The notes under the pieces: model-generated | The model's input: the letters and a program-made list of their open reading frames with translations, nothing else | Databases searched by the model: none | What the model was told of the DNA's origin: nothing | Source of the DNA: Drosophila pseudoobscura | Taxonomy: Eukaryota > Arthropoda > Insecta > Diptera > Drosophilidae | Reading direction: 5' to 3' | NCBI RefSeq assembly: GCF_009870125.1 | Contig: NC_046680.1 | Span: 3,844,001-3,908,000 of the forward strand | DNA length: 64,000 bases | In this document: positions 49,108 to 61,140 of the stretch, piece after piece | Position numbering within the stretch: position 1 is the stretch's first letter | Layout of the letters: the number at the start of each line of letters is the position of its first letter | Position numbers and translations under genes: made by a program

Positions 49108-50661
49108 TTATTTCCTAGTTGATGCTGATAAATTTGCTTTCGCTTTGCCGCTGCTAGTGGTCTTACTGGTAGAAGCTCCTGTCTTACCAACGGTTCCCAC
49201 TGATGCTCCTGTGTTAGCAGAGGTTCCAGGTGAAGTTATAGCTTTTCCCCTTATTGTTTTTGTGGGACTGGTTGATACTGGCTTTATTGGCTTGACTGTC
49301 GACTTCGTAGGACTTGTAGCCATTGGCTTCGCAGTGCCTGGTTTCGTGGTTTTGACTTTGTTTTTAGCTTGTGGGGCAATATCGGAAGCAGCAGGGCTGC
49401 ACGTTGTTTTTAGAGCTATGTTCGATTGTTTGACAGATGATAGTTCCCTTGGGTCGGTTTCCGAGCCCGCGGGTAGCTTGGCAGTTACTGATGAAGAAGG
49501 AGGTGCTGTTTTTGGCGTGGCTGTTGTTGCACCTGCAGTCGGCTTTGAAGATAATCCCTTGGTTGCAGTGCTCTTGGCAGGAGCTTTTACTGCAGGATTT
49601 GATTCTGTGGGAGTAGCTGCCACTGTTGCTTTTGGGGCTGCAAATGTTGCTGGTGTTGTGGCGCCTGGTATACTACACGCTGGTATAGCCCTTACTGTTT
49701 GCGGTTTTGATGATGCAGCTGCTGTACTCGCTAAAGTTGTTGTTGTTGAAATCACTGAAATCGGCATTCCTTTGGCAGAAATTGGCGATGGCTCCGCTCT
49801 CTCATTGGCAACACAAACAGCTGTCTCTGTAATTGTCGTCACAGTTATACCGGCAGCTTGCGTCTTTTGATCGTTTGAAGCTGCATTTGCATTTATTTTG
49901 GCATTGACTGTTGTGGTGCTGGCCGCACTAACGTTTACTGTCGATGAAGCTGTAGTGTTTGGCTTAGACGCTGTCAAAGAAGCGGTTGGCTTCGTTCCAC
50001 TACCAGCAGGAGTTGTTTTAGTTGTTTTGAGTTTAGCTATCTCTGTGGTACCAAGAGTTGATTGTGTCCTTCCTGAGACTGAAAAAGCACCCACCGCTAC
50101 TGATGAGGTCGTTTTGATCCGAGCTCCGTCCTCTTCACAGTATATAGCTGCTGTCGGTGATGCCCTGACTTGAAGTACAGCAGCACAGACATTTCCAGGT
50201 GGAGATGTGCGAGATGCAACAGTAGAAGCCATGGGCTTCAAGGGAGGTCCACCAGATGTTATGGACGCTTTGACCGACCCAACAGCTCCAAGTGTCGGCT
50301 GATTTACTTTCTTTGAGTCTTTCTCACCAGCCCCTGCGAATGTGGACATGGTGATGCATTCACGTCCGCTGCTCATGGTGCCAGTAGACAGAACCTTGGT
50401 AGTGCTAGCCAAATTTTGTTCACCTTTTTGATTGTTCTTCTTTTTTTCCGTATCTGTTACGATGAGTGGCTTCTTGCTAGAACTGGTCTGAGTCTGGCCC
50501 CTGTGCTTGCCATTGTCATCTACCGCCTGTTGAATGCTGCAGTATTTCGCTGAGGACTTCAAGATGCTTGGTCCTGGCAGCTTGCCAACCGTTGCCAGTG
50601 GCAGAACATCAACATCCACATCAACGGTCACCACCGTCGACGAGGATGCCTTCACCCGCTC
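49108..50661 (-). CDS. In-frame C-terminal extension of GlyT beyond its TGA stop (517 codons)
   Basis: Directly after the GlyT TGA (50664-50662) the same frame stays open for 517 codons to TAA at 49110-49108. It begins ERVKASSSTVVTVDVDVDV and is rich in Ala, Thr, Ser, Lys and Pro, with a KKKNNQK patch and a basic end (SGKAKANLSASTRK). It has no domain, membrane segment or cysteine pattern I recognise, and is probably disordered. There is no plausible start codon or promoter of its own. A splice that removes the TGA is not obvious: the nearest donor-like GCGG|GTGAAG lies after the stop. Programmed readthrough, an alternative exon, a recent nonsense change in a longer gene, or a sequencing error are all possible. 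Confidence 0.6.
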   Translation of the reverse strand, partial: ERVKASSSTVVTVDVDVDVLPLATVGKLPGPSILKSSAKYCSIQQAVDDNGKHRGQTQTSSSKKPLIVTDTEKKKNNQKGEQNLASTTKVLSTGTMSSGRECITMSTFAGAGEKDSKKVNQPTLGAVGSVKASITSGGPPLKPMASTVASRTSPPGNVCAAVLQVRASPTAAIYCEEDGARIKTTSSVAVGAFSVSGRTQSTLGTTEIAKLKTTKTTPAGSGTKPTASLTASKPNTTASSTVNVSAASTTTVNAKINANAASNDQKTQAAGITVTTITETAVCVANERAEPSPISAKGMPISVISTTTTLASTAAASSKPQTVRAIPACSIPGATTPATFAAPKATVAATPTESNPAVKAPAKSTATKGLSSKPTAGATTATPKTAPPSSSVTAKLPAGSETDPRELSSVKQSNIALKTTCSPAASDIAPQAKNKVKTTKPGTAKPMATSPTKSTVKPIKPVSTSPTKTIRGKAITSPGTSANTGASVGTVGKTGASTSKTTSSGKAKANLSASTRK

Positions 50662-53600
50662 TCAGAGTTGCATGGCCTCGTCGCAGTAGCCGTTTTGGGT
50701 GTTATTTCCACTGCCACTGCCATTGGCAGTAGCTTCGGCATCCTCGTATGCCAGCACATCGGAGGGGCCGCCGTGGACCAGGATCTGTGCATTGGTCACA
50801 CCATCGTAGTTCTGGGTCTGATAACGTTCGGCATGCAGGTTGACGCAGGGTCTGCCTGCCGGTCCCCATTCGGCGGTGGGCTTAAGAAGAAACTTGATAC
50901 GCTCCAGGAAGCTGAGGTGCTTGGGAGCCTTCCAGATCTGCTGAAAACCTACCAGGAACACAATAAACACGGGCAGAAGTCCGATGATCCAGCCCACAGT
51001 GTCAGCCCACAATGGATAGACGTAGTGCCCATACTTGGCCGGCTTGTATTCGACCCAATTGAAGAACAGGATAAACTGAAATCGGAACAAAGCTCAATAA
51101 AGTTTCGCAGACCGAACGCTAATAGAAGCTCACCAAAAGAGTGGCTGGGGTTATGTAGCGCCACATGATGCCCCAGAAAGTGTTCCACAACCAGGACCTC
51201 TTGCCAATCATGCCCTGAATGTCGTTGAGGAAACGCTGTGATCCGTACACCCAGGAGATAAGAATGCACTCCGAGATGGCAATGAGTAGGACAGACCAAT
51301 TGGCTGCATATTTGTCCATCAGCTGAAGCCAATACATCCCGCTCTAAAAACCAATAAAATCAAAAATATTAGATCCTTGAGGTGATAGTCGACCAGTTTG
51401 ATACTCACGTTGGTGGTGAAGCCGAGCCCGCCGATATACCCAAATATAGCAACCGACAGTACCACCCAAATCTTGGAGTGACGCAGGTTGGGAAACTTGT
51501 CCAAAATCGCCGTTGTCACGGTTTCCATCAAAGCGAACTGCGAGTCCAGGCCCAGGGTCAAAAGCATTACAAAGAATAGTACCGACCACACCGGGGAGAT
51601 TGGCAGTCGGGTCACGACCTCCGGATAGACAATGAATGCCAGCCCAGCACCCTGGTCCACCACTTTTCCCACATCCACATCCAGCTCGTGAGCCAGAAAG
51701 CCAATGATAGAGAAGATCACCAGCCCAGCAAAGAACGACGTGGCAATATTGCAGAAAGCCACGATCATGGAGTCCCTGGCGGGATTGAATATTCCTCTTC
51801 ATGCTTTAGTAATGAAATGGTTTACTTACTTGTAGCAATTGTTGGAGAACTTGTTGTAGGAGGAGAGGGTAATCAGTCCACCCCAGGAGGGACTGAGGGC
51901 AAAGAATATCTGCACCGCCGCATCGCCCCACACCTTAGAACAGGAGACAATGAAGGTCATGTAAGTCCGTGCTATGGATCAATACCTACCTGAGCATTGG
52001 CCAGCTGCTTCCAGTCGGGTGTCAGATAGAATAGTATGCCAGTACTGGCGCCGGGAAGGGTTACACCCCTCACAAACAGTATGACCAGAACGACATACGG
52101 AAAGAGAGCGGTGAAGTATACAACCTTTCCGGAGGACTGCACACCCTTGCACAGGCAAAGGAACACAATTACCCAGGCCATGAAGAGGCAGCCTGCCAAA
52201 GAGGGCTTAATGCTACCCGTCTCCTCGATGCCGGACGACAGACCTAGCACAAAATTGCTGCAAAATCCAAGGGAAATCACTTTAAAACAAGGAAGAGAGA
52301 AATCCTGTTAGGGGACCCACTTAAAGTATTCCTCGGCTGGTGGACGCTTCAGAGCATGCAGGGCCAGGGTCGTTATGTTATTTTCCTCGGCCACGGTGGA
52401 ATTGTAGCAGGTGCGTAGATAGTAGGTGCCGTTGGTGGCCTCGCACTGATCCGCCTGGACATACGAGAAGCAATCTGGAAGAGGCTTAAGCTGTCAACAA
52501 GTTGAACAGGCGGGATAGTCATCCCCCATCCCCCAGCTCCCAACCCACCATCCTCCCATTGCTCCAGAATTATGCATGAAAAGGGCAAAGGCGTTTGAAT
52601 ATTTATGAACTATTTGTCGCTGGCAGAGGAAAAAGGCACAAGGTCCAACTTTTTATGTTCGGCTACATAATTAAAAGGACAAAGTAGCAAATCAGTGAAA
52701 AGCATGCAAGAGACCGTGGCAGTCCCAACAACATCAGGTCAATGAATGACTTACCCCACTGCTCATCCGACAACAATGGAAACATAAACGAGGGGGAACG
52801 TTTTGAGTTGCTGCGGACACCGTAACTCTACAGTTATACCCGATACTAAGTCAGTGTGGCTCTCCTCCGGCAGACGCCGCGAATATTAAACGACACGACA
52901 AGGAGTGCGTGCGAGAGAGACAGTAATCAGTCTGAGCGTGACGTCGGGCGCTGCGTAGCCAGTGCAAATTGATTTGTTCCTTTGGCTATAAAAATTATCT
53001 GATCTAATCCAGATTCAGCAATCTGATAGATATGGTCGTTATCTATGATTCTGCGTTTTTAGTTTTCTCGAATCTGCAATATTGTGGATGCAACAGATTT
53101 TCGTCCTTTGTGTGGGCGGATGGTGGTGGGGCGAAATTCTGAGATATACGTTTTATAGTGAGATCTAACAGGAGTGCGGATACTAAATTTGGTTACTCTA
53201 GCGTTAATAATCTCTGAGATTTGTGGTTGCTCCATATTTTCGCCCTTTGCGGGGGCGGAAGGGGCTGTGTCGAAATTTTGATACAAAACGGAGTGTGGAT
53301 ACCAAATTTGGTTGCTTTAGCTTTTATGGGTTCTGAGATCCTTGAACTCATATTTAGGAATTGGCAAAACCGACCATGAAACCTGTGTGTTAGAGAGAGA
53401 CAGAGCGAGAAAAAATGAAATTGTTTTCTTGATTCTGGCTATAATAATTATACGATCTGGTTCAGATTTCGCACTCTAAAAGATATAGTCATCTTCTACG
53501 ATTCTGCGTTTTTAGTTTTCGCGTATCGTCGAAATTGTGGATGCCACAGATTTTCGTCCTTTGTGGTGGCGGAAGTGGGCGGGGCAAAGTTTTGAAATAT

Positions 53601-56600
53601 TTTCCTTCTGGACGTTACACACATCCACTTTTACCACAAATCTAATATACCCCAATTCTCATTTTGAGTATCGGGTATAAACAGCACTGGGAGGGTGAAA
53701 GGGTTTGTCGAAAAGGGATGACCTTCAGGCTGTAACCACAGTCCGCCCAGTATTCGACCCTTGGCTTTCATTTTCCACATGATTTGAACTTGAATTTGGA
53801 AGGCTTTGGCTTGGGAATTTTGCTAAGTTGGAGAGTTGCCATTACGGGAGTCTCTCTGCCGAACCTCGAACGGGATAATTTCTATCCAAACTCGAACGAA
53901 TTTGTCTGTAATTGTCCCTCTTATAACAGCTCTGCTTAACCTGGAAAACATAAGCCTTTTTATAACCGATACTCAAAATGAGTATTGGGGTATATTAGAT
54001 TTGTGGTAAAAGTGGATGTGTGTAACGTCCAGAAGGAATCGTTTCCGACCCCATAAAGAATATATATTCTTGATCAGCATCAATATCCAAGTCGATTGAG
54101 CCCTGTCTGTCTGTCCGTCCGTCCGTCCGTCTGTCCGTCCCCTTCAGCGCCTAGTGCTCAAAGACTATAAGAGCTAGAGCAACGATGTTTTGGATCCAGA
54201 CTTCTGTGATATGTCACTGTTACAAAAATATTTCAAAACTTCGCCCCGCCCACTTCCGCCCACACAAAGGACGAAAATCTGTTGCGTCCACAATATTGCA
54301 CATTCAAGAAAACTGAAAACTCAGAATCATAGATAATGACCATATCTATCAGATGATTGAATTTGGATCAGATCGGATAATTTTTATAGCCAAAAGGGAT
54401 TTGTTCCATTTTCAGTGGCTACGCAGCACCCGACGTCACACTCAGACTGATTTTCTGTCTCTCTCGCACGCACTCTTTGTCGTGTCGTTTAATATTCACG
54501 GCGTCTGCCGGAGGAGAGCCACACTGACTTAGTATCGGGTATAACTGTAGAGTTACAGTGTCCGCAGCAACTCAAAACGTTCCCCCTCGTTGGTTTTAAA
54601 AATGTATATTTAACACAAGGCTTGCCGGAAAAATGTCGCCATAATCATATGCACTGAATGGATACTCGTCGTATATTCTGTTCTCGGGCTGTTCTGATCT
54701 GATCTAAATTCGCTCCATATCCATACTTAGTTCTGGTCAATTTTCCCCAATTTTTCCTCTTAACAAAGTTGTATCCGCATGGCATGAGCTCTCAAATTAC
54801 ATATCAAGGCTCTGTCAGCTGCAGCGCCTGACATTTGACTTCTGTGTGCGGTGATGGTGCAAAAAAGGTAATCAACCAAAATAAAAGTGCTGCCTGCGTT
54901 GGGCCCAGGCTGCAGGATTGGGCAACACGAGATAGTCCAAATGGCCCCTTTTAACCCGCTGTGTGTGATGTGCTAATGCGATGAGTTAGCTCGGAGCGGA
55001 GCTGCAGTTGACCACAGAAATGAGTAGCTGAGCGCACGGAGGCCTGCGCAGTGCCATGCGTGGGCCATTGAATCTAATTTGGAGCTTTCAAGGTTCCTCC
55101 CTAACATTTTAGGTTTTAAGTAGCTCCAAAATACAACATGGACTGGACTACTTTCTAAAGTAGCTTTACTAGGACCTTTCCAGCTTTCAGGCATTCAACG
55201 TTACTCATACGCAATGGTGTCACCAGATACGTCTAGATAAAGTGACAAGCACGGAGCTAAAAGTTTGATGGATTTTCAGGTCTTCCACTCCCCCCCCCCC
55301 CCACCAACCACACACACACACACACACGAACTTGTATTCATCAATCCATCAGAATCCAGAATAGAAAATGTGAACAATTTCTTCTTGCGGCTTGGGTTGG
55401 GGTAGCTGGCAGAACTTCAAAGTGTTTACAAGCCGTTTAATTTTGTTTCTGTCTGAATCTGTTTGCTCTGCAATTAATTTGATTACACACTCACAAACAC
55501 ACACACACACACATACGAATCATGTATCATTTTATTTGAGTGAGGGAAAAAAGGGATGCAGGAAACGTCGAGTTCCAAACAGTTTCAGTGTCTACATGTG
55601 TGTTGGTGTGGCACACCCACATCCACATCCCTTATTTACACGCCAGAATTCCCTCCGCATGTGGCACTGAACGTTGGGCTCAAATTCGACGACCTTTAAG
55701 CTTAAGGGCCACTTGGGGGGAGAAGCGATTACTGAGGATGTCGTAAGAATAGAGTACGGAATGGTAAAGAAAGAAGTCTTTAGAATTCAGATATTGGTAG
55801 CTTCATTTTCATCTAAGCAATCCTCCGCTTCAATTTAAAGAGATATTATCAGGTATTCCAGTCAAAGAATTCAATATTCTCTTATCCCCCTACTCTACTC
55901 TACTTCAACATAATGTTATCCCATTCACGTTATTAGGCAGATCTACTACACCATATACTCTAGACAAACATACATAAATATGTATTTGTATCGAAATATT
56001 TACTCAAAAGAAGAGAGACATGTTTGGAGAGCTCGACAAGAGGCGGATCATGAGTTTGAGACTTTCAATCAATGGACAAACAAAGTTAAACACATTTTAA
56101 TCATGACACCAAACGTAAACATTTGTCATCTAAAACAGACTTGAATGAAGACAAAGACAACAGCGACAAGACAGCCAGAGCTCTCTCGAGCAGGTCAGAG
56201 ATGCTCTGAATGGATGACAGTGGGGTGAGTGGGTGGATGGATGCGAAAGCGAAGGCGAAGGCGAACCCGAAGCAGACGCGAAAAGTGTCAATAAATGAAA
56301 TCCTTAAGAAATTGCGTGTCTGCTACGACACTCTTTCTAGCCTTCTCCCCTCCTGTGTCTGTGTCTGTGTCTCTGTCTATAGTCTCCCTCTCTGCACCAT
56401 TCGACTTTTCCTTGCTTGTATCTCAAGAGCTCAAGCGAGAGAGCCCGTACCAAGGTTTCCCCGTACGTTCTTCCCGAGCTGCCGATTGAATGTCCAAAAC
56501 AGTTAAGACATAATTGTGTGTCATTTTAACGATTTCAGCTGCCGTTCCATGGAGAACAAGACGAATAGGCGAATAGGACCGAGTTGGGGGAGAACAGGAG

Positions 56601-59600
56601 AGATTAGATCCACTTTCTATCGATTCCTAATTTCTCCAGAGAAATGTTAGTCCTCAGCCCGACTCAGATTCTCAGTCTCTGAAATAGCCCCCAGTCACCA
56701 GTCCTCAGTTCCCAGTTCCCAGTTCCCAGTCCCCAGTGTCCCTGTCTCAGGCAAACTTGTATTAAATCATCGCTCTTCGTGTGTGTGCACATTTGCTTGT
56801 GTTCGTGTCCTCTGCTTGTGTGCGTATGATGTGTACGTGTAAAACGTTCAATGGCATCGGTCGATGGTTATTGTTGTTCCTGCTGCCAGGTAAACAGATA
56901 CAGCCAGTTGAGTTTCTGTGCGCTCTATGTTCATGCATATACATATGCATATACATATACATATATATAGGCGCATAGAAGGTTAAACAAGAACACGCAA
57001 AAGAAGCAAACTGAATAGCTGCAAAGCGAAAGATGAGAAGCGAAAGTGGAGATTGTCAGGAATATTTCATACCCGGATCATAGATCAGGAACCAGTATAT
57101 AGATAGTTACTTTTTCTCCTTTTCTCAATGGTATATTTAAATTATATAAAACTGTGTGTTGTTTCAGGATGTTCAGGAATGTTAGTTTGGAAGAATAAAC
57201 GTTAAAAATACTATCAGAAACTTAGAAATAACACCCAACCTATAAACCAAAGTTCCAGAAAATGTCTGCTTATGCTCTGTTCTTCTCCATAAAACTCCGA
57301 TGATCTCTCGGACTCTGCCAGTGTTCAACTCTCGTGGAAGACTTATGCGTTTCGTGTGGCAGGATGGTTTAAACATTCTATCTGAGAGTCTATGTCGGTG
57401 CAACAAAATCAAACGTTATTCGCAATGATACATACATATGTATGTAACTATTCTAAAGTCTCACTTGAATTTCTTGTGTTTGTGTTTAGCTCTACGTTTA
57501 TCTCTATCCGTACGCACAGTACATACTATATGTCATACCCATTGTCTGTTATGTCTCCTGGATACGCACCTCCCTCCATTCCCTTCCCCATTTTCAGGTG
57601 CCCCGAAGCCATGTGTTTTTCCACCCAGGCCACGTGCCAGCAGGAAAACGAAATGAAAAAAGAAACAAGAACAGAACTGAGGCAAAACAAATATAAAGTT
57701 ACACTTTTGACAGCTTGCAATTTGGTTAATTTATTACCTAAATCGTAACAAAAGATGAGAATCTGTCACTTATTGTTCCATTTGTTATTGTCTTGAGTGG
57801 CCTGGGCTATTAATTAATTGTAACCATCGGATTATCCACTTACCCGCCGCAGTCCCATCCCCAGCCCCAGCCTCAGCCTCAGTCCCAGCCCCAAAGGGAG
57901 TTTAGATACTCACGTTTCGTGCTCCATGCCGGCTCGCAGTTCTGCCAAGGAAGCGTGGTGCCCAGGGATGCAAACATATAGAATATGGTCCAAGCAATGA
58001 TTAGGTTATAGTAGAGCATAACAATAGCCGATACCAGGATCATGCCAGTACCTAGGCCGCGGAACAGAGGGCAGAAGCGCCTGTATACGGCCACTGGTCC
58101 CAAAGCAGCGTATTGGCCAAACGACAGCTCCATGAACATTAGGGGTAGCCCCGCAATCACCAGCATTATGGTGAAGGGAATCAGAAAAGCACCTGAAGAG
58201 GATACAACAGATAGATGTGAACAAGTACGATCAAGGAATGAATGCGCGCTTCGGCTGGCCGATGCTTCGAAAACCTTTAATTAAGAAAGAAGACTTTCCT
58301 AATTAACAATCCTTCGAATGGTATGGCACTTAACTTATGAGAGCTTTTCACTCAATCTTCAATTGGAAAGAACCATACATTTATTTTATTCTTCTTTTCC
58401 ATTTTAACAGTACTTTACAATACATGGTTGGAAATGGAGTGTATCCTAACGGTGATAATTATAAAAATACTAAAAATAGCAATATGTACTCCCCGAAAGG
58501 GGACGGAGGACAAGAAGAATGTTACATATGTGTCAGCATCGGTGACACTTACCTCCGCCGTTGTTGTAACAGAGATAGGGAAAGCGCCAGACGTTTCCCA
58601 AGCCCACGGAGTAGCCCAAAAGCGAAAGTAGAAAGTCGAAGCGACCGCTCCAATTGCCGCGCTCCGGCTCTGTCCCGCCATCGGCAGCCTCCACGAGAGC
58701 GGCATCGAGTGTGACCAGAGCAGTGCCAGAGGCGCAGCCAGCAATGCTTAACGCTGTGGGGGTGGTGCTCATTTGCGCGGCTGCTTTGGATGCCTTCGGT
58801 ACTGAGACAACGTCCTTGGCCAAGGCCGATGCATTAGATGGGCAGACAACCCCAGAGGGCAGAGCTCCCACCGCTGCTCCCGCCACTGGTGCGTTTCCTA
58901 TTCCTCCGCCACCGCCTCCGATGACCGCTTCTGCAGCGCTCTTTTTGCCCAGTGCCTTTGGTCCCGGAATGTCGATGGTGGTGAAGCGATCTTCGTTTTG
59001 CTGAAATGAACAGCACAAAAAATAATATTTTTGCAGAATTGGATTTGGGGGTGAGGGACAGTCGAGGGAACAGCCGCCAACTGTTTGGCCCGCCGCCAAT
59101 TGTCGCAGTTCATCGGTTTCAGTCTTGCCTATTGATCAATCATAAATATTAACACTCTATGAATGAAATCGATAGACTTTTCCTGATAGACCTGGAGCTC
59201 CAAATATAGAAAAAAAGTAAATATATACTCCGAACAGTCATAACTTGAGTATTTTTCAGCTTGCTGTGAAGGAACTTGCAATTTTGATAAGTCTTTAAGT
59301 TTACGACTAGCTGTTAATATAGTCCAAGTCTATCAGATAAAAGCAGTTTTGTTTCAGAAAAATATAGTACTGGTGGGGCACAATTTAAGTACCATCCATT
59401 CAGATCAGTTGCCAACAAAAATAACTTTAACGAGGGGGAACGTTGTGAGTTGCTGCGGACACCGCAACTCTACAGTTATACCCGATACTAAGTCACTGTG
59501 GCTCTCCTCCGGCAGACGCCGTGAATATTAAACGACACGACAAAGAGTGCGTGCGAGAGAGACAGAAAATCAGTCTGAGCGTGACGTCGGGCGCTGCGTA

Positions 59601-60564
59601 GCCACTGAAAATGGAACAAATCCCTTTTGGCTATAAAAATTATCCGATCTGATCCAAATTCAGCAACCGGATAGATATGGTCATTATCTATGATTCTGCG
59701 TTTTTTTTAGTTTTCTCGTATCTGCAATATTGTGGATGCCACATGTTTTCGTCCTTTGTTGCTCTAGCTTTTATAGTCTCTGAGATCTAGGCGCTAATGT
59801 TTTACTCTAAGCAAAGCCGCCCATGCTACGTGTGTGTTAGAGAGAGAAAGGGCGAGAAAAAATGAAATTGTTTTCTTGATACGGGCTATAATAATAATAC
59901 GATCCAATTCAGATTCTGCAGTCTAATAGATATGGTCATTCTCTACGATTCTGCGTTTTTAGTTTTCTCGTATCGTCGAAATTGTGGATGCCACAGATTT
60001 TCGCCCTTTGTGGGGGCGGAAGTGGGCGGGGCAAAGTTATGAAATATTTTTGTAGCAGTGACATATCACAGAAGTCTGGATCCAAAACATCGTTGCTCTA
60101 GCTCTTATAGTCTTTGAGCACTAGGCGCTGAAGGGGACGGACAGACGGACGGACGGACGGACGGAATAAAGAATATATATACTTTATGGGGTCGGAAACG
60201 ATTCCTTCTGGACGTTACACACATCCACTTTTACCACAAATCTAATATACCCCAATACTCATTTTGAGTATCGGGTATAAAAATATAAATTTATAATTTT
60301 TAAATTAAAATATTCATATCTTAGCATTGGCAATTTTTGAGTCGGAAAGTTTTATCTGGGATGGATCGGGCTGCAGCTCGATGCTCTCATCATTACTAAG
60401 AGCTTGGGCAATGATTATAGCGAAATGTGGAATAATTGCAGCAGGCAGGGTTATCGGCTCCAACTGCCACTTACCTCCCACAGATCCACATCCAGCATAG
60501 TGCTCGACTCCTTGTTAGGCTTTAGACCTTTCATTTTAGCTTTACTCTTCGATTTCTTGTCCAT
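50662..60564 (-). CDS. GlyT: SLC6 family sodium- and chloride-dependent glycine transporter
   Basis: Nine coding exons on the minus strand: 60564-60475, 59000-58553, 58192-57914, 52474-52321, 52257-51990, 51933-51830, 51775-51409, 51343-51134 and 51075-50662. All have GT-AG introns and joined phases, giving 777 residues to the first stop. The cytosolic N-terminus is long (about 145 residues, with KSKSKAKMK and a Gly/Ala-rich part). TM1 carries the SLC6 signature [11 protein letters not shown] and [16 protein letters not shown] (about 146-175), with GGGAFLIPF next. The large loop between TM3 and TM4 keeps paired Cys and N-glycosylation sites NGT, NST and NIT. TM6 to TM12 follow, including the ion-site stretch [13 protein letters not shown]. 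Such transporters clear glycine from synaptic or glial space. Substrate is inferred from overall likeness to glycine transporters and melanogaster CG5549; it was not tested. Intron 3 is 5.4 kb and holds two DINE-1 copies. Confidence 0.9.
52787..53679 (-). mobile_element. DINE-1/SGM-type repeat, copy 3, in GlyT intron 3
   Basis: Minus orientation, so its tail (CGAGGGGGAACG, hairpin, TATACCCGATACTAAG) is at the left and its head (GAGTATCGGGTATA) is at the right. The microsatellite section is deleted between about 53600 and 53605. It has no coding capacity. It lies sense to GlyT transcription. Confidence 0.85.
53961..54591 (+). mobile_element. DINE-1/SGM-type repeat, copy 4, in GlyT intron 3
   Basis: Plus orientation with head TATAACCGATACT (one change) at 53961 and tail CCCTCGTT ending near 54591. 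The centre is deleted, leaving 631 bases. It faces copy 3 across a 281-base gap, so the GlyT pre-mRNA contains an inverted pair. Confidence 0.85.
54592..57913 (-). other. Remainder of GlyT intron 3
   Basis: No gene is recognised. Simple sequence includes a C run at 55290-55302 followed by a CA run to 55327, another CA run at about 55495-55513, a GCGAAG-type run at 56245-56280, a TTCCCAG run at 56708-56740 and a CAGCCC/CAGCCT run at 57850-57895 just before exon 3. Open frames here are short and low in complexity. Confidence 0.55.
59429..60279 (-). mobile_element. DINE-1/SGM-type repeat, copy 5, in GlyT intron 1
   Basis: Minus orientation: tail AACGAGGGGGAACG at 59429, TATACCCGATACT near 59477, head GAGTATCGGGTATA ending at 60279. 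A GGACGGAC microsatellite lies at about 60135-60165. The middle is shortened. It occupies more than half of intron 1 and lies about 200 bases from exon 1. Confidence 0.85.
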
Positions 60565-61140
60565 GGTTTACTGCTGTCCTTTTCGAGTAGTTTGCTTTTT
60601 CGCGTAGAGCTGCTTAGATGAATTTTCTCAATGAGCTTGTCGATGCTGTGGAAACTGCTGCTGCTTTTCCTACTGTCTCTTCGGGAAAAGCTGCCGTTAA
60701 TTGCATTCTATTCTCTGCCCCAATTTTGCGCTATTTCCTCTTGCTGATGGGTTTTTGATTTTATAGTACGTGGAAATTCGTATCTCGCTCTCCACTTCAG
60801 CTGCTAGATGTTCCCTGTGATTAATGCGATTTCCTGCATGAATTGTAACTTTTAGGCAAACTGATGCCTTTGCCTTGCCTTGCGGCCGAGCTTCCACGGG
60901 CAGATTCTCTCGATAAATTGTTGCAGCAGAGCTGTACGAGTAAAAATTCAGCAAAGTTATGTGAGGGAAACTTTCATTACTGAGAGAATACATCAATCTG
61001 AATACCATTTAAAATAGAAGCAAGTTAAATAAATTGCATTAGGTGGCGCGATTATGAGCGACAGATGTTGGGAATAATAAACACAAAATATTTAACACAC
61101 AGCTTTCGTTGTTTCCAATAACAATATAGAATAATGAATA

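Noticed and set aside
49145-49870. 241-codon plus-strand open frame, hydrophobic and valine-rich
   Set aside because: It is the reverse complement of the Ala/Thr-rich GlyT extension, which naturally gives stop-free Gly/Val/Ala frames. The other strand continues an established gene in frame.
58654-59004. 116-codon plus-strand open frame
   Set aside because: It is antisense to GlyT exon 2, whose Gly/Ala-rich N-terminal segment explains the long open frame.
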